From JACKOB01 sp024234575 (GTDB lineage Bacteria; Pseudomonadota; Gammaproteobacteria; Pseudomonadales; Oleiphilaceae): 64,000 nucleotides of DNA. Position 1 is the first letter of the stretch. Each line of letters starts with the position of its first letter. The position numbers and the translations under genes are program-made. Shown here piece by piece: positions 16,611-25,585 of the stretch. Below the pieces are notes generated by a model. The model was given only the letters and a program-made list of their open reading frames with translations, was not told the origin of the DNA and ran no database searches. The stretch lies in the NCBI GenBank assembly GCA_051208035.1, contig JBPJFZ010000012.1:62001-126000 (forward strand), given 5' to 3'.

Positions 16611-17870
16611 TTAATCCATTTTTCGGATAATCGCCTCACCAAACTCAGACGACTTAAGCAATGTTGCGTCTGGCATTAATCGCTCAAAATCGTATGTTAC
16701 GGTTTTCGCTTCAATTGCACCTTCAACCCCCTTAAGGATCAAATCAGCTGCTTCAGCCCACCCCATATGCCGAAGCATCATCTCTGCAGACAAAATCAAT
16801 GAACCGGGATTGACCTTGTCCTGACCCGCATATTTTGGGGCGGTGCCATGAGTCGCCTCAAATACTGCCACGCTGCCACCCATATTGGCACCAGGAGCGA
16901 TGCCAATGCCTCCAACCTCGGCAGCAAGAGCATCAGAGATATAATCACCATTGAGGTTTAGCGTCGCAATAACACTATAGTCTTCTGGCCTCATTAAAAT
17001 CTGTTGCAAAAAAGCATCAGCAATTACATCTTTAATAATAATCTGATTACCGGTTTTCGGATTGATGAATTCGTGCCAAGGGCCACCATCCAAAGGGGTT
17101 GCACCAAAACGCTCCCGGGCTAACTCGTAACCCCAATCTTTAAAGGCCCCTTCGGTATACTTCATGATATTGCCCTTGTGCACGAGCGTCACAGAAGGTT
17201 TGTCATTATCAATGGCGAATTGGATAGCTTTTCTAACCAGCCTCTTGGTGCCCTCTTCAGATACCGGTTTAATACCTATTCCGCACCCCTCGGTAAACCT
17301 TATTTTGGTAACCCCCATTTCTTCCCGCAAAAATTTGATCAGTTTTTTGGCCTCATCACTATCAGCCTTCCATTCTATGCCAGCATAAATATCTTCGGAG
17401 TTTTCACGAAAGATGACCATATCAGTCTTTTCGGGATGGCTAACAGGGCTTGGCACCCCTTTGAACCAACGCACTGGACGCTGACAGACATATAAATCCA
17501 GCTCTTGTCGCAAAGCTACATTGAGGCTGCGAATACCACCGCCCACTGGCGTGGTTAAAGGACCTTTGATACCAACCGAAAACTCTGTCAGCGCCTCTAA
17601 TGTTTCTGCAGGAAGCCACACATCCGGACCATAAATTTTCGTTGCCTTTTCACCTGCATATACCTCCATCCAGGCAATAGCACATTTCGACCCGTACGCT
17701 TTCTCAACGGCAGCATTGACAACACGAATCATCGGTGGGGTAACATCAACCCCAATACCGTCACCTTCGATATATGGGATGATAGGATGGTTTGGTACGG
17801 TCAGTGAGAGGTCGGCATTTACGGTTATAGGGGCTCCATCTGCAGGAACCTTTATCTTCTGGTATCCCAT
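16611..17870 (-). CDS. icd: NADP-dependent isocitrate dehydrogenase
   Basis: A TCA-cycle enzyme converting isocitrate to 2-oxoglutarate. I place the start at the ATG at 17868-17870 (MGYQKIKVPADG, 419 residues or so) because it has GGAG seven bases upstream and matches the family N-terminus; the longer frame from 17903 adds an unlikely MLVCTPQMELA. Key features are PIIPYIEGDGIGVDVTPPMI, the phosphorylatable-serine segment FRENSEDIYAG and the NADP region EATHGTAPKYAG. It is divergent from rluE. Confidence 0.96.
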   Translation of the reverse strand: MGYQKIKVPADGAPITVNADLSLTVPNHPIIPYIEGDGIGVDVTPPMIRVVNAAVEKAYGSKCAIAWMEVYAGEKATKIYGPDVWLPAETLEALTEFSVGIKGPLTTPVGGGIRSLNVALRQELDLYVCQRPVRWFKGVPSPVSHPEKTDMVIFRENSEDIYAGIEWKADSDEAKKLIKFLREEMGVTKIRFTEGCGIGIKPVSEEGTKRLVRKAIQFAIDNDKPSVTLVHKGNIMKYTEGAFKDWGYELARERFGATPLDGGPWHEFINPKTGNQIIIKDVIADAFLQQILMRPEDYSVIATLNLNGDYISDALAAEVGGIGIAPGANMGGSVAVFEATHGTAPKYAGQDKVNPGSLILSAEMMLRHMGWAEAADLILKGVEGAIEAKTVTYDFERLMPDATLLKSSEFGEAIIRKMD

Positions 17871-18058
17871 TGCTAACTCCATTTGAGGTGTGCAAACTAA
17901 CAAAGAATAGCGCTATCAGCGCAGGTCACTACATTCGAGAATACAACACAAAACAGCCGTTTTGTAGTTTTATTGCGAAGCGTAAAATGCAATCCTGCAC
18001 CCCCTATTTAGTGACAACTAAACCAAGTACACCCATCAAAAGGCACCACTCTTAGATA

Positions 18059-18682
18059 ATGAGCAAGCTAATACTTTTCAACAAACCATTTAATGTACTT
18101 AGCCAATTTACCGATAAAGAAGGCCGAAAAACGCTGTCCGATTACATTTCGGACAAAGATGTCTATGTTGCCGGAAGACTCGACTACGACTCAGAAGGCC
18201 TCTTGCTTCTGACTAACTCCGGGACCCTGCAACATCAGATCGCACACCCTCGCCACAAAACCGGAAAGACATACTGGGTTCAAGTAGAGGGAGAGGTAAA
18301 CAATGAAGCATTGCAACCACTACGCCAGGGCGTCACGTTGAAAGATGGGCCCACCAAACCCGCTATTGTTAAACCTATACCCGAGCCACAGCTATGGCAC
18401 AGAGACCCTCCAGTCCGAGAGCGCAAAAGCATCCCGACATCGTGGATTGAGATCACCATTACCGAAGGTCGGAACAGACAAGTTCGCAGGATGACCGCGC
18501 ACATCGGCTACCCGACATTACGCCTGGTAAGGGTTGCTACCGCAGAGTGGAACCTGGACAATTTACTTCCCGGCGAGTGCAAAACACTAGAAATTCACGT
18601 GCCAGAAAAAAGCACTTATGCCAACAAGCAACCGCATAAACCCACTCATAAAAGAAAACCACCGAGGAGAAAACAGAGATGA
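18059..18682 (+). CDS. rluE: 23S rRNA pseudouridine synthase RluE
   Basis: A 207-residue RsuA/RluE-family enzyme. The catalytic motif GRLDYDSEGLLLLTNSG lies around residues 40-56 with the nucleophilic Asp in it; the second family motif is EGRNRQVRRMTAHIGYPTLRL. No S4 domain precedes it, which fits RluE (position 2457 of 23S rRNA). A basic tail (HKPTHKRKPPRRKQR) may bind RNA. Its stop overlaps the nudJ start by 4 bp (ATGA), showing translational coupling. Confidence 0.92.
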   Translation: MSKLILFNKPFNVLSQFTDKEGRKTLSDYISDKDVYVAGRLDYDSEGLLLLTNSGTLQHQIAHPRHKTGKTYWVQVEGEVNNEALQPLRQGVTLKDGPTKPAIVKPIPEPQLWHRDPPVRERKSIPTSWIEITITEGRNRQVRRMTAHIGYPTLRLVRVATAEWNLDNLLPGECKTLEIHVPEKSTYANKQPHKPTHKRKPPRRKQR

Positions 18683-19149
18683 CATGGAAGCCCAACGCCA
18701 CCGTAGCAGTAATTTGTGAACAAGACGGAAAATTTCTCGTCGTGGAAGAGTTTAGCAACGGTAAAAAGGTGATTAATCAACCCGCAGGACATATTGATGA
18801 GGGTGAGCTAGTTCTTACCGCTGCGGCGAGAGAGGCGCTGGAAGAAACCGGCTACAAAGTAGACATTACCCACTTTATCGGTCTGTTTACCTTTACCCCG
18901 CCCGGCACCGACCTCACTTATTACCGTTTCTGCTTTGCCGCCAAGGCACTGGAGCAGATTACGACCGAACTGGACGAAGGTATTATCCAGCCGCTTTGGC
19001 TTTCCAGAGATGAACTGATCGCACGCCGTGAACAATTGAGATCACCACTGGTAATCGACTGTATCGACGCCTATCTCGCTGGTGAATGCTACCCCTTGAG
19101 CATCATTCACGAGCAGCATCGCTTTACAACACAACATGGCAACGGTTGA
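18679..19149 (+). CDS. nudJ: NUDIX hydrolase NudJ (thiamine-pyrophosphate/nucleotide phosphatase)
   Basis: A 156-residue NUDIX hydrolase with a complete Nudix box running GHIDEGE, seven residues, then REALEETGY (about residues 38-60). The length and the rluE-nudJ-mnmA order match NudJ, which hydrolyses HMP-PP, thiamine pyrophosphate and nucleoside phosphates in E. coli. It overlaps rluE by 4 bp and is followed by mnmA after 133 bp. Confidence 0.92.
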   Translation: MTWKPNATVAVICEQDGKFLVVEEFSNGKKVINQPAGHIDEGELVLTAAAREALEETGYKVDITHFIGLFTFTPPGTDLTYYRFCFAAKALEQITTELDEGIIQPLWLSRDELIARREQLRSPLVIDCIDAYLAGECYPLSIIHEQHRFTTQHGNG

Positions 19150-19282
19150 TATACTGGCGTATGACTATACATAGTCGTGATAAGTTTAGCCAAAAGTGTT
19201 AGCATACCCGGCTTTTTTGAGCGGTTAATCCTCGCATTTTCCAGGCCAGAAATTAAATTGCACAAAGCACGGTAGGTTTGTA

Positions 19283-20398
19283 GTGGCGCAGAGAGTCATC
19301 GTAGGCATGTCCGGAGGGGTCGATTCATCGGTATCGGCAGCCCTTCTTATCGAACAGGGCTACCTGGTCGAAGGGCTATTTATGAAAAACTGGGACGAAG
19401 ATGACGGCACTGAATACTGTACCGCGATTGAAGACCTGAAAGACGCCCAGCAAGTCGCTGACAAACTGGGCATAAAGCTACACACGGCGAACTTTGCCGC
19501 CGAATACTGGGACAATGTTTTCGAGTACTTCCTGGCTGAATACAAAGCAGGAAGAACACCCAACCCCGACATTCTGTGCAACAAAGAAATAAAGTTCAAA
19601 GCTTTCTTAGATTACGCCACCCACTTGGGTGCTGACTTCATCGCGACCGGCCATTATGTTCGTAAAGGGATAGTTCCCGTACCGTCATTAAACAATGTAG
19701 AAAAAACCGTCTTACTTAAAGGCATTGATAACAACAAAGATCAAAGCTATTTCTTACACCAGGTAGCGGAAGACAAAATTGCAAAAACCCTGTTTCCTGT
19801 TGGTGAACTTGAAAAACCTGCAGTAAGAGCTATCGCCGAAAAGCTTGAATTGGTAACGGCAGATAAAAAAGACAGTACCGGCATTTGTTTTATCGGCGAA
19901 CGGCGCTTTAAAGACTTCCTGCAGCAGTATTTACCGGCACAGCCAGGTGATATTGTAACGCCCAATGGCGATGTAATAGGCAAGCACCAAGGGCTCATGT
20001 ATCACACGATTGGACAAAGACAAGGGCTCGGCATCGGCGGTCTTAACAGCTATGGCGAAGCGCCCTGGTATGTTGCTGGTAAAGACCTGCCGAATAATCG
20101 ATTGATTGCAGTGCAAGGCAAGAATGACCCCCTGCTCTTCAGCAGCGAACTCAGAATGTCTCATATATTCTGGATTAACGACCAGTGCCCAGCGCTGCCT
20201 GTGCGCCTGAACGCGAAAGTGCGCTATCGTCAACCCGATCAGTTATGTGAAGTACATCAACAAGCCGATGGTGGCTATAGCGTCCTGTTTGATGCGCCAC
20301 AAAGAGCTGTCACACCAGGGCAGTCAGTTGTTTTTTACGATGGAGATATTTGCTTGGGAGGCGGCATTATAGAGTCGGCAGTCACACCAGACTATTAA
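19283..20398 (+). CDS. mnmA: tRNA-specific 2-thiouridylase MnmA
   Basis: A 371-residue enzyme that thiolates U34 of Lys, Glu and Gln tRNAs. The PP-loop is GMSGGVDSSV at residues 8-17. The catalytic cysteines lie in NPDILCNKEIKF and DSTGICFIGERRFKDF. The start is GTG at 19283, chosen because it gives MAQRVIVGMSGGV, in line with family N-termini. It sits between nudJ and hflD, the standard gammaproteobacterial order. Confidence 0.97.
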   Translation: MAQRVIVGMSGGVDSSVSAALLIEQGYLVEGLFMKNWDEDDGTEYCTAIEDLKDAQQVADKLGIKLHTANFAAEYWDNVFEYFLAEYKAGRTPNPDILCNKEIKFKAFLDYATHLGADFIATGHYVRKGIVPVPSLNNVEKTVLLKGIDNNKDQSYFLHQVAEDKIAKTLFPVGELEKPAVRAIAEKLELVTADKKDSTGICFIGERRFKDFLQQYLPAQPGDIVTPNGDVIGKHQGLMYHTIGQRQGLGIGGLNSYGEAPWYVAGKDLPNNRLIAVQGKNDPLLFSSELRMSHIFWINDQCPALPVRLNAKVRYRQPDQLCEVHQQADGGYSVLFDAPQRAVTPGQSVVFYDGDICLGGGIIESAVTPDY

Positions 20399-20475
20399 TA
20401 ACTCACAGATACGCCGCTGGTGACAAATTCGCCAGATAGCATTTGTAAAGATTAATCTACATAAAGAGTCGTATT

Positions 20476-21114
20476 TTGCAGCATAGTTTTGATGAACAAA
20501 TTATAGCGTTAGCTGGCGTCTTTCAGGCGGCGGCCATTGTCAGGCAAATCGCGCAAGAAGGCGCTTGTTCGCCTGTCACGTTTGAAACCTCTATCAACAG
20601 CCTGTTCGTGACATCTCCCGATACAACCATAGAGGTTTTCGGCGACATTAACGCGATCAACCTCGGGCTGCGAGAGCTGTATGATGCAATGGAAAAGCAA
20701 ACATCTCAGAAAAACACCGAAATTATCCGCTACGCACTCAGTTTGATTCATCTCGAGTCCAAACTGAAAAAACGTACGGATATGCTTGAAATTATTGACA
20801 AAAGACTAACCCAGGCAAGGGACCAACGCTTGCATTTTGGCGATTTCCATAGCAATGTTTTGCACAACCTGGCATCGATTTATACTGACACTATCAGTAC
20901 CTTTGCATTAAGAATCCAGGTTGCCGGGCAACCCGAGTATCTAAAAGTGGCAACAAACGCTGATAGAATAAGGGCAACACTGTTAGCGGGTATCCGCGCA
21001 GCCATGCTATGGCGACAAGTTGGAGGCCGCCGCTGGCATCTGGTTTTCAAGCGCAGCGGCATCGCCAAAGAAGCCAATAGGCTGACCAAATCAAGTTTGA
21101 ACTCATTACGATAG
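20476..21114 (+). CDS. hflD: High-frequency lysogenization protein HflD homolog
   Basis: 212 residues matching HflD: an N-terminal segment IIALAGVFQAAAIVRQIAQEG, a middle helical part, and the signature RATLLAGIRAAMLWRQVGGRRW near the C-terminus. HflD is a peripheral inner-membrane protein that in E. coli binds phage lambda CII; its housekeeping role is unclear. The start is TTG at 20476; no in-frame ATG occurs before the conserved region. The mnmA-hflD-purB order is conserved. Confidence 0.92.
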   Translation: MQHSFDEQIIALAGVFQAAAIVRQIAQEGACSPVTFETSINSLFVTSPDTTIEVFGDINAINLGLRELYDAMEKQTSQKNTEIIRYALSLIHLESKLKKRTDMLEIIDKRLTQARDQRLHFGDFHSNVLHNLASIYTDTISTFALRIQVAGQPEYLKVATNADRIRATLLAGIRAAMLWRQVGGRRWHLVFKRSGIAKEANRLTKSSLNSLR

Positions 21115-21149
21115 TATTTCGTTTACCTTACCAAGCTAGAGACAATGAT

Positions 21150-22526
21150 ATGCAACTAAACGCACTTACCGCTTTATCCCCCATAGATGGTCGTTATGGC
21201 AATAAAACCGAGGCATTGCGCAACCACTTTAGTGAATATGGCTTAATCCGCAATCGCGTGCTGGTAGAAGTGCGTTGGCTGCAAGCGCTTGCCAACAACC
21301 CGGCGGTAAAAGAAGTTGGTGCGCTAAGCGATAACGCTAATGCTGTGTTAAATAAATTAGTTGATGAGTTCTCAGAGACCGAAGCAGATCGCGTTAAGGT
21401 TATAGAAACCGGCCCCAAGGGCACCAACCACGACGTGAAAGCAGTTGAATACCTGATAAAAGAAAGAATTGCTGGAAACTCAGAACTTGAAGCCGTGAAA
21501 GAGTTTGTTCACTTTGCCTGTACCTCGGAAGATATCAATAACCTGTCACATGCTTTGATGTTAAAAGGTGGTTTGCAAGAAACCCTGCTACCTGAAATGC
21601 ATCGCGTGATTGACGCTATTCGCAAAATGGCACATGACTTTGCCGACGTTCCGATGCTGGCCAGAACACACGGACAAACGGCATCGCCAACCACTGTAGG
21701 TAAAGAGATGGCCAATGTCGTGGCACGACTGGAGCGTCAGGTTCGAATTATCGAAAAAACCGAGTTTTTGGGTAAAATTAACGGTGCTGTTGGTAACTAC
21801 AACGCACACTTGTCAGCTTATCCAGAAATCGACTGGGAAGGCGTCGCGCAAGCATTTATTACGAGCTTAGGTCTGACGTGGAATCCTTATACCACGCAAA
21901 TTGAACCCCATGATTACATTGCCGAGCTGTTCGACGGTATTTGCCGCTTCAATACTATCCTGATTGATTTTGACCGTGATATTTGGGGCTATATCAGTCT
22001 TGGCTACTTCAAGCAAAAGCCTGTGGCAAATGAAGTGGGCTCATCCACTATGCCACACAAGGTTAACCCGATCGACTTCGAAAACTCCGAAGGCAATCTT
22101 GGCATTGCGAATGCGGTAATGGGACACCTTGCAGCAAAACTGCCTATATCACGCTGGCAGCGGGATCTTACCGACTCAACCGTATTGCGCAACCTCGGTA
22201 TCGGTTTTGGGTACTCGTTGATCGCTTATCAATCCACGTTAAAAGGTATCAGCAAACTTGAAATAAACCCAGAAAAGCTGGCGGCCGATCTCAACAATGC
22301 CTGGGAAGTGCTAGCCGAGCCAATCCAAACAGTCATGCGCCGCTTTAACATCGAAAATGCCTATGAGAAGCTCAAAGAGCTGACCCGTGGCAAAGCGATG
22401 GATGAAACCAGCATTCGCGCCTTTATCGAGACATTAGCAATTCCCGAAGATGCGAAGGCGCTGTTACGAAATATGCGCCCGGCATCCTATATAGGCAATG
22501 CGGCTGAACAAGCTAAAAAAATCTAA
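21150..22526 (+). CDS. purB: Adenylosuccinate lyase PurB
   Basis: 458 residues. It catalyses two steps of purine synthesis: SAICAR to AICAR and adenylosuccinate to AMP. The fumarase-superfamily signature SSTMPHKVNPIDFENSEG is present, as are RTHGQTASPTTVGKEMAN with the catalytic His and the N-terminal ALSPIDGRYGNKT. Length and ending are typical of the gammaproteobacterial type. Confidence 0.97.
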   Translation: MQLNALTALSPIDGRYGNKTEALRNHFSEYGLIRNRVLVEVRWLQALANNPAVKEVGALSDNANAVLNKLVDEFSETEADRVKVIETGPKGTNHDVKAVEYLIKERIAGNSELEAVKEFVHFACTSEDINNLSHALMLKGGLQETLLPEMHRVIDAIRKMAHDFADVPMLARTHGQTASPTTVGKEMANVVARLERQVRIIEKTEFLGKINGAVGNYNAHLSAYPEIDWEGVAQAFITSLGLTWNPYTTQIEPHDYIAELFDGICRFNTILIDFDRDIWGYISLGYFKQKPVANEVGSSTMPHKVNPIDFENSEGNLGIANAVMGHLAAKLPISRWQRDLTDSTVLRNLGIGFGYSLIAYQSTLKGISKLEINPEKLAADLNNAWEVLAEPIQTVMRRFNIENAYEKLKELTRGKAMDETSIRAFIETLAIPEDAKALLRNMRPASYIGNAAEQAKKI

Positions 22527-22552
22527 TGGCGCATTAACTTCGAAACTCGCCT

Positions 22553-22591
22553 CCCCTGATCAGCCAGTGTAGTTCGGCCAATGATCAGGGG
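22553..22591 (+). repeat. Strong hairpin between purB and roxA
   Basis: cccctgatca (22553-22562) and tgatcagggg (22582-22591) form a perfect 10-bp stem; the loop contains a further gcc/ggc pairing. It begins 26 bp after the purB stop. No T-run follows, so it may stabilise the purB mRNA end or be a partial terminator. Confidence 0.55.
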
Positions 22592-22661
22592 TTCAGTCTG
22601 GCGACAGGAATAGATCACCTGTTGCAAAGGCAATATTGCCAATATCTCAAGACAGGTTTAT

Positions 22662-23816
22662 ATGCCCCAGCTTTTTAATACCATTTCATCCGATACTTTT
22701 TTTTCAGAATACTGGCAAAAGAAGCCGTTACTCATTCGTCAGGCTTTTCCGAACTTTACCTGCCCGGTTACGCCAGATGAATTGGCGGGGCTCGCCTGCG
22801 AACCAGAAGTGGAAAGCAGACTGGTCTATCGACAGCTAAACAAAAAAAAATGGCAGCTCGAACAAGGACCATTTAACGAAGACAAGTTCAGTCACTTACC
22901 TAAAGCAGACTGGAGTTTACTGGTTCAAGGGGTCGACCACTGGATACCTGAACTGGCAGATCTGCTGGATTGCTTCCGATTTTTACCCAACTGGCAACTT
23001 GACGACATTATGGCCAGTTTTTCTCCTCCAGGCGGCAGTGTTGGGCCACATTTTGACGAATACGATGTCTTTTTATTGCAAGGCCTTGGCGAAAGAGACT
23101 GGAAGATAGGACAAACCTGCAACCATAGCGAACCCTGTGTTAAAGGCACGCCATTAAGAATTCTAGAAACTTTTGAAGAAGTGGACAGCTGGGTACTACA
23201 ACCGGGTGATATGCTCTATTTACCTGCACGAATGGCGCACTTTGGCACAGCCATGACGGATGGGATTACCCTGTCAATCGGGTTTCGCGCCCCCAGCCAT
23301 GAAGAAATCCTAGAGGATGTCAGCCGACACATTCTAGACACAATGATTGAAAACAAGCATTTACAGATGCTCACCCAATCACTGCAACCGCATCCTGGGG
23401 AAATACAACCAGATGTTATCGCAGAACTCGGCAACATTATTAGGCAGCACCTTAATGATGACAACCTCGCCCAGTGGTTCGGCTGTTTCTCTACGCAACC
23501 TAAAAATCCCGAAATTGTTTCGGCACCTGAAGACGAAATTATAACCGACGATCTGCTCACCCTCTTTGATGAAAATGAGTGGCTTGTATGGAATGAAGGT
23601 TCACGGTTCTGCTATACACCCCCCAATAATGATCTGATGACACTTTTTGTTGATGGCGAAGCATACGCACTTAACAAAAATCAGCTATCTTTTGTGCAGC
23701 GGCTTAGTGAAAAGCGCCGTATGGCGATTGACGAATTAGCAACCTTCGCCAGGCACGGGGATATTGATGATCTGTTGGTAAAATTGATCAATACAGGCAG
23801 TTTATATTTTGAATAA
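22662..23816 (+). CDS. roxA: Ribosomal protein uL16 arginine hydroxylase RoxA (YcfD)
   Basis: A 384-residue JmjC/cupin 2-oxoglutarate and Fe(II) oxygenase. The metal triad is visible as HFDEYD in GSVGPHFDEYDVFLLQG (HxD) and the distal His in LPARMAHFG. The C-terminal half carries the dimerisation and winged-helix regions typical of YcfD. It hydroxylates an Arg of ribosomal protein uL16. It follows purB and overlaps the GNAT gene by 8 bp. Confidence 0.92.
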   Translation: MPQLFNTISSDTFFSEYWQKKPLLIRQAFPNFTCPVTPDELAGLACEPEVESRLVYRQLNKKKWQLEQGPFNEDKFSHLPKADWSLLVQGVDHWIPELADLLDCFRFLPNWQLDDIMASFSPPGGSVGPHFDEYDVFLLQGLGERDWKIGQTCNHSEPCVKGTPLRILETFEEVDSWVLQPGDMLYLPARMAHFGTAMTDGITLSIGFRAPSHEEILEDVSRHILDTMIENKHLQMLTQSLQPHPGEIQPDVIAELGNIIRQHLNDDNLAQWFGCFSTQPKNPEIVSAPEDEIITDDLLTLFDENEWLVWNEGSRFCYTPPNNDLMTLFVDGEAYALNKNQLSFVQRLSEKRRMAIDELATFARHGDIDDLLVKLINTGSLYFE

Positions 23817-24843
23817 CTCTATAAAAATATCATCCTATCGCTGGGAGTCTCTGCCAGCAGATATTCTTGCACTACGAAAGCAAATATTTATCAATGAACA
23901 GCATGTTCCCGTTGAGCTCGAATTTGATGAGATGGACGAGCACTCTGTTCACTTTAGTGCACGCCTTATTAATGGAGCTGCGACCGCAGGCGATGCAAAC
24001 ACAGCTTTACAAGGCGAAGCTGTTGGTTGTGCGCGCTTGTATAAATCTTGTAAGCGCGATGATCAGGGTATTATTGGCCGTATGGCAGTCCATGCAGGCC
24101 ACCGCAACAAAGGCATCGCCTTCAAACTAATGCAAGCGGTTATCCGTTATGGTGTCGATGTTTTAGGGTTCACTTCATTTAAACTCAGTGCTCAGTTAAC
24201 CGCCATTGATTTCTATAAACGCAGCGGTTTTGTTGCTTATGGCGACCAGTTTATCGATGCTGGCATCGATCACATGGACATGTTTCATATGGCTCCCGCA
24301 CTATGGCTGGCGCGGGGCGACCAAACAGCAGAGCAGCTAAAGTCACCGCTTTGCGCAGGTAAAGATGAATCAACCTGGCACTTTCATAACATTGAAGAAT
24401 GCCGCGCTCTTGCTCGAAGCATACTGCTGCAGGCAAAAAACAAAGTAGAGATTTATAGTCACGACCTTGAGCACGAGCTTTACAGCGACTCCCAGATTGT
24501 CGACTATATTTCTGCAATCGCCAGATCTCACCCCACCTCTGAAGTACGCATATTGATGAAAGATGCTCGATCAATAGTGAAAAGACATCACCCGCTTGTG
24601 GCATTGGCAGAACGACTGCCTAGTAAAATAACCATCAAAATTTGCGACCCGGATTACCCAGCCACTGGCGCGGCCTTTATGCTAGCCGACAGATATATGG
24701 CATTACACCGCTTAGAGCATGATGTTTACGAGGGTTTTGCCAATTTTCGTACGGCAGGTCGAGTCAAGGTGTTAAGAGATGAATTTGAAGCAATGTGGCA
24801 ACGCGCCAAAAAAAGCAAAGAGTTCGGTACCATTGGGTTATAG
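23809..24843 (+). CDS. GNAT acetyltransferase fused to a C-terminal PLD-like domain
   Basis: A 344-residue two-part protein. Residues 1-165 are a GNAT domain resembling ElaA/YjcF types: LRKQIFINEQHVPVELEFDE, then the acetyl-CoA motif GRMAVHAGHRNKGIAFKLM at 90-108. Residues about 188-335 form a second domain with KVEIYSHDLEHELYSDSQIVD and SEVRILMKDARSIVKRHHPL, resembling a phospholipase D-like fold without an HxKxxxxD motif, so probably not catalytic. I believe this is the domain type called DUF7931 but cannot verify it. The start is TTG at 23809, overlapping roxA by 8 bp, so it is coupled to roxA. The substrate is unknown. Confidence 0.82.
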   Translation: MNNSIKISSYRWESLPADILALRKQIFINEQHVPVELEFDEMDEHSVHFSARLINGAATAGDANTALQGEAVGCARLYKSCKRDDQGIIGRMAVHAGHRNKGIAFKLMQAVIRYGVDVLGFTSFKLSAQLTAIDFYKRSGFVAYGDQFIDAGIDHMDMFHMAPALWLARGDQTAEQLKSPLCAGKDESTWHFHNIEECRALARSILLQAKNKVEIYSHDLEHELYSDSQIVDYISAIARSHPTSEVRILMKDARSIVKRHHPLVALAERLPSKITIKICDPDYPATGAAFMLADRYMALHRLEHDVYEGFANFRTAGRVKVLRDEFEAMWQRAKKSKEFGTIGL

Positions 24844-24913
24844 CGCAACGGCCAAGTCTTTTTTACCAATCAGTTAACACTTGAGGCCGTCAGCGCAAGC
24901 AAATGGATGTTAA

Positions 24914-25411
24914 ATGAAACGACTGATGTTAGTCCGACACGCAAAATCTTCCTGGAAGGATGAAAGCCTTGCAGACTTCGATCGCCCGTTGAACCGCCGC
25001 GGTGAAAAGTCTGCACCAAAGATGGCAGCTTTCCTAAAAAATATCTTTACCTGTCCCGATTTGATGGTTGCTAGCCCTGCGGTACGAACAAAAACCACGG
25101 CCAGCATTTTTGCCAAACATTTTAATTACGATGAAGAGAAAATATTTTTAAATACCCGCCTCTATATGTGTGAATCTCGAACGCTACTCGATGTTGTTTC
25201 TTATTTTCCCGAAGATGCTAGCTTTGTTGCCCTTTTTGGCCATAACCCCGCACTAACAGAAGCTATTGACCAACTTTGTGATGTAAGTATCGAAAATTTT
25301 GCTACCTGTGCAGCGCTTGTCATCGACTTCGACTGCGCCTCGTGGAAAAACTGCAGCGCGCCGCTAGGTAAAGCACGCCTTTTGGTCAGCCCTAAATTGT
25401 TAGGGGTTTAA
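24914..25411 (+). CDS. SixA-type histidine phosphatase
   Basis: A 165-residue histidine phosphatase branch-2 protein. The RHG-like motif is LMLVRHAKSSW at residues 4-14, followed by DFDRPLNRRGEKSAPKMA. A distal His lies in FGHNPALTE. SixA removes phosphate from His residues of HPt domains (ArcB, PtsO) in E. coli. A hybrid histidine kinase lies 1.1 kb downstream, but a functional link is only inference. Confidence 0.88.
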   Translation: MKRLMLVRHAKSSWKDESLADFDRPLNRRGEKSAPKMAAFLKNIFTCPDLMVASPAVRTKTTASIFAKHFNYDEEKIFLNTRLYMCESRTLLDVVSYFPEDASFVALFGHNPALTEAIDQLCDVSIENFATCAALVIDFDCASWKNCSAPLGKARLLVSPKLLGV

Positions 25412-25465
25412 CAAACGGAGCCCGTCTAGCAAGCCTGAGACCAAAACCACTATTAGCGTTTTTTA

Positions 25466-25493
25466 CTGACAAAATAGCCACCTGCACTATACT
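25466..25493 (+). promoter_or_regulatory. Sigma-70 promoter for the membrane coiled-coil gene
   Basis: CTGACA (25466-25471), a 16-bp spacer and TATACT (25488-25493) give five of six matches in each box. It lies 93 bp before the ATG at 25586. Confidence 0.6.
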
Positions 25494-25585
25494 GAAACGT
25501 AGCCATGTTCACGGTGAAGAAACATAACCTCGCCGTTGCATATATCTCGTTAAATTTAGAATAACAAGGATAAACGGATAGATAA

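Noticed and set aside
16611..17903. Longer icd start giving MLVCTPQMELA before MGYQK
   Set aside because: The ATG at 17870 has a good ribosome-binding site and the family N-terminus; the extra residues are not conserved.
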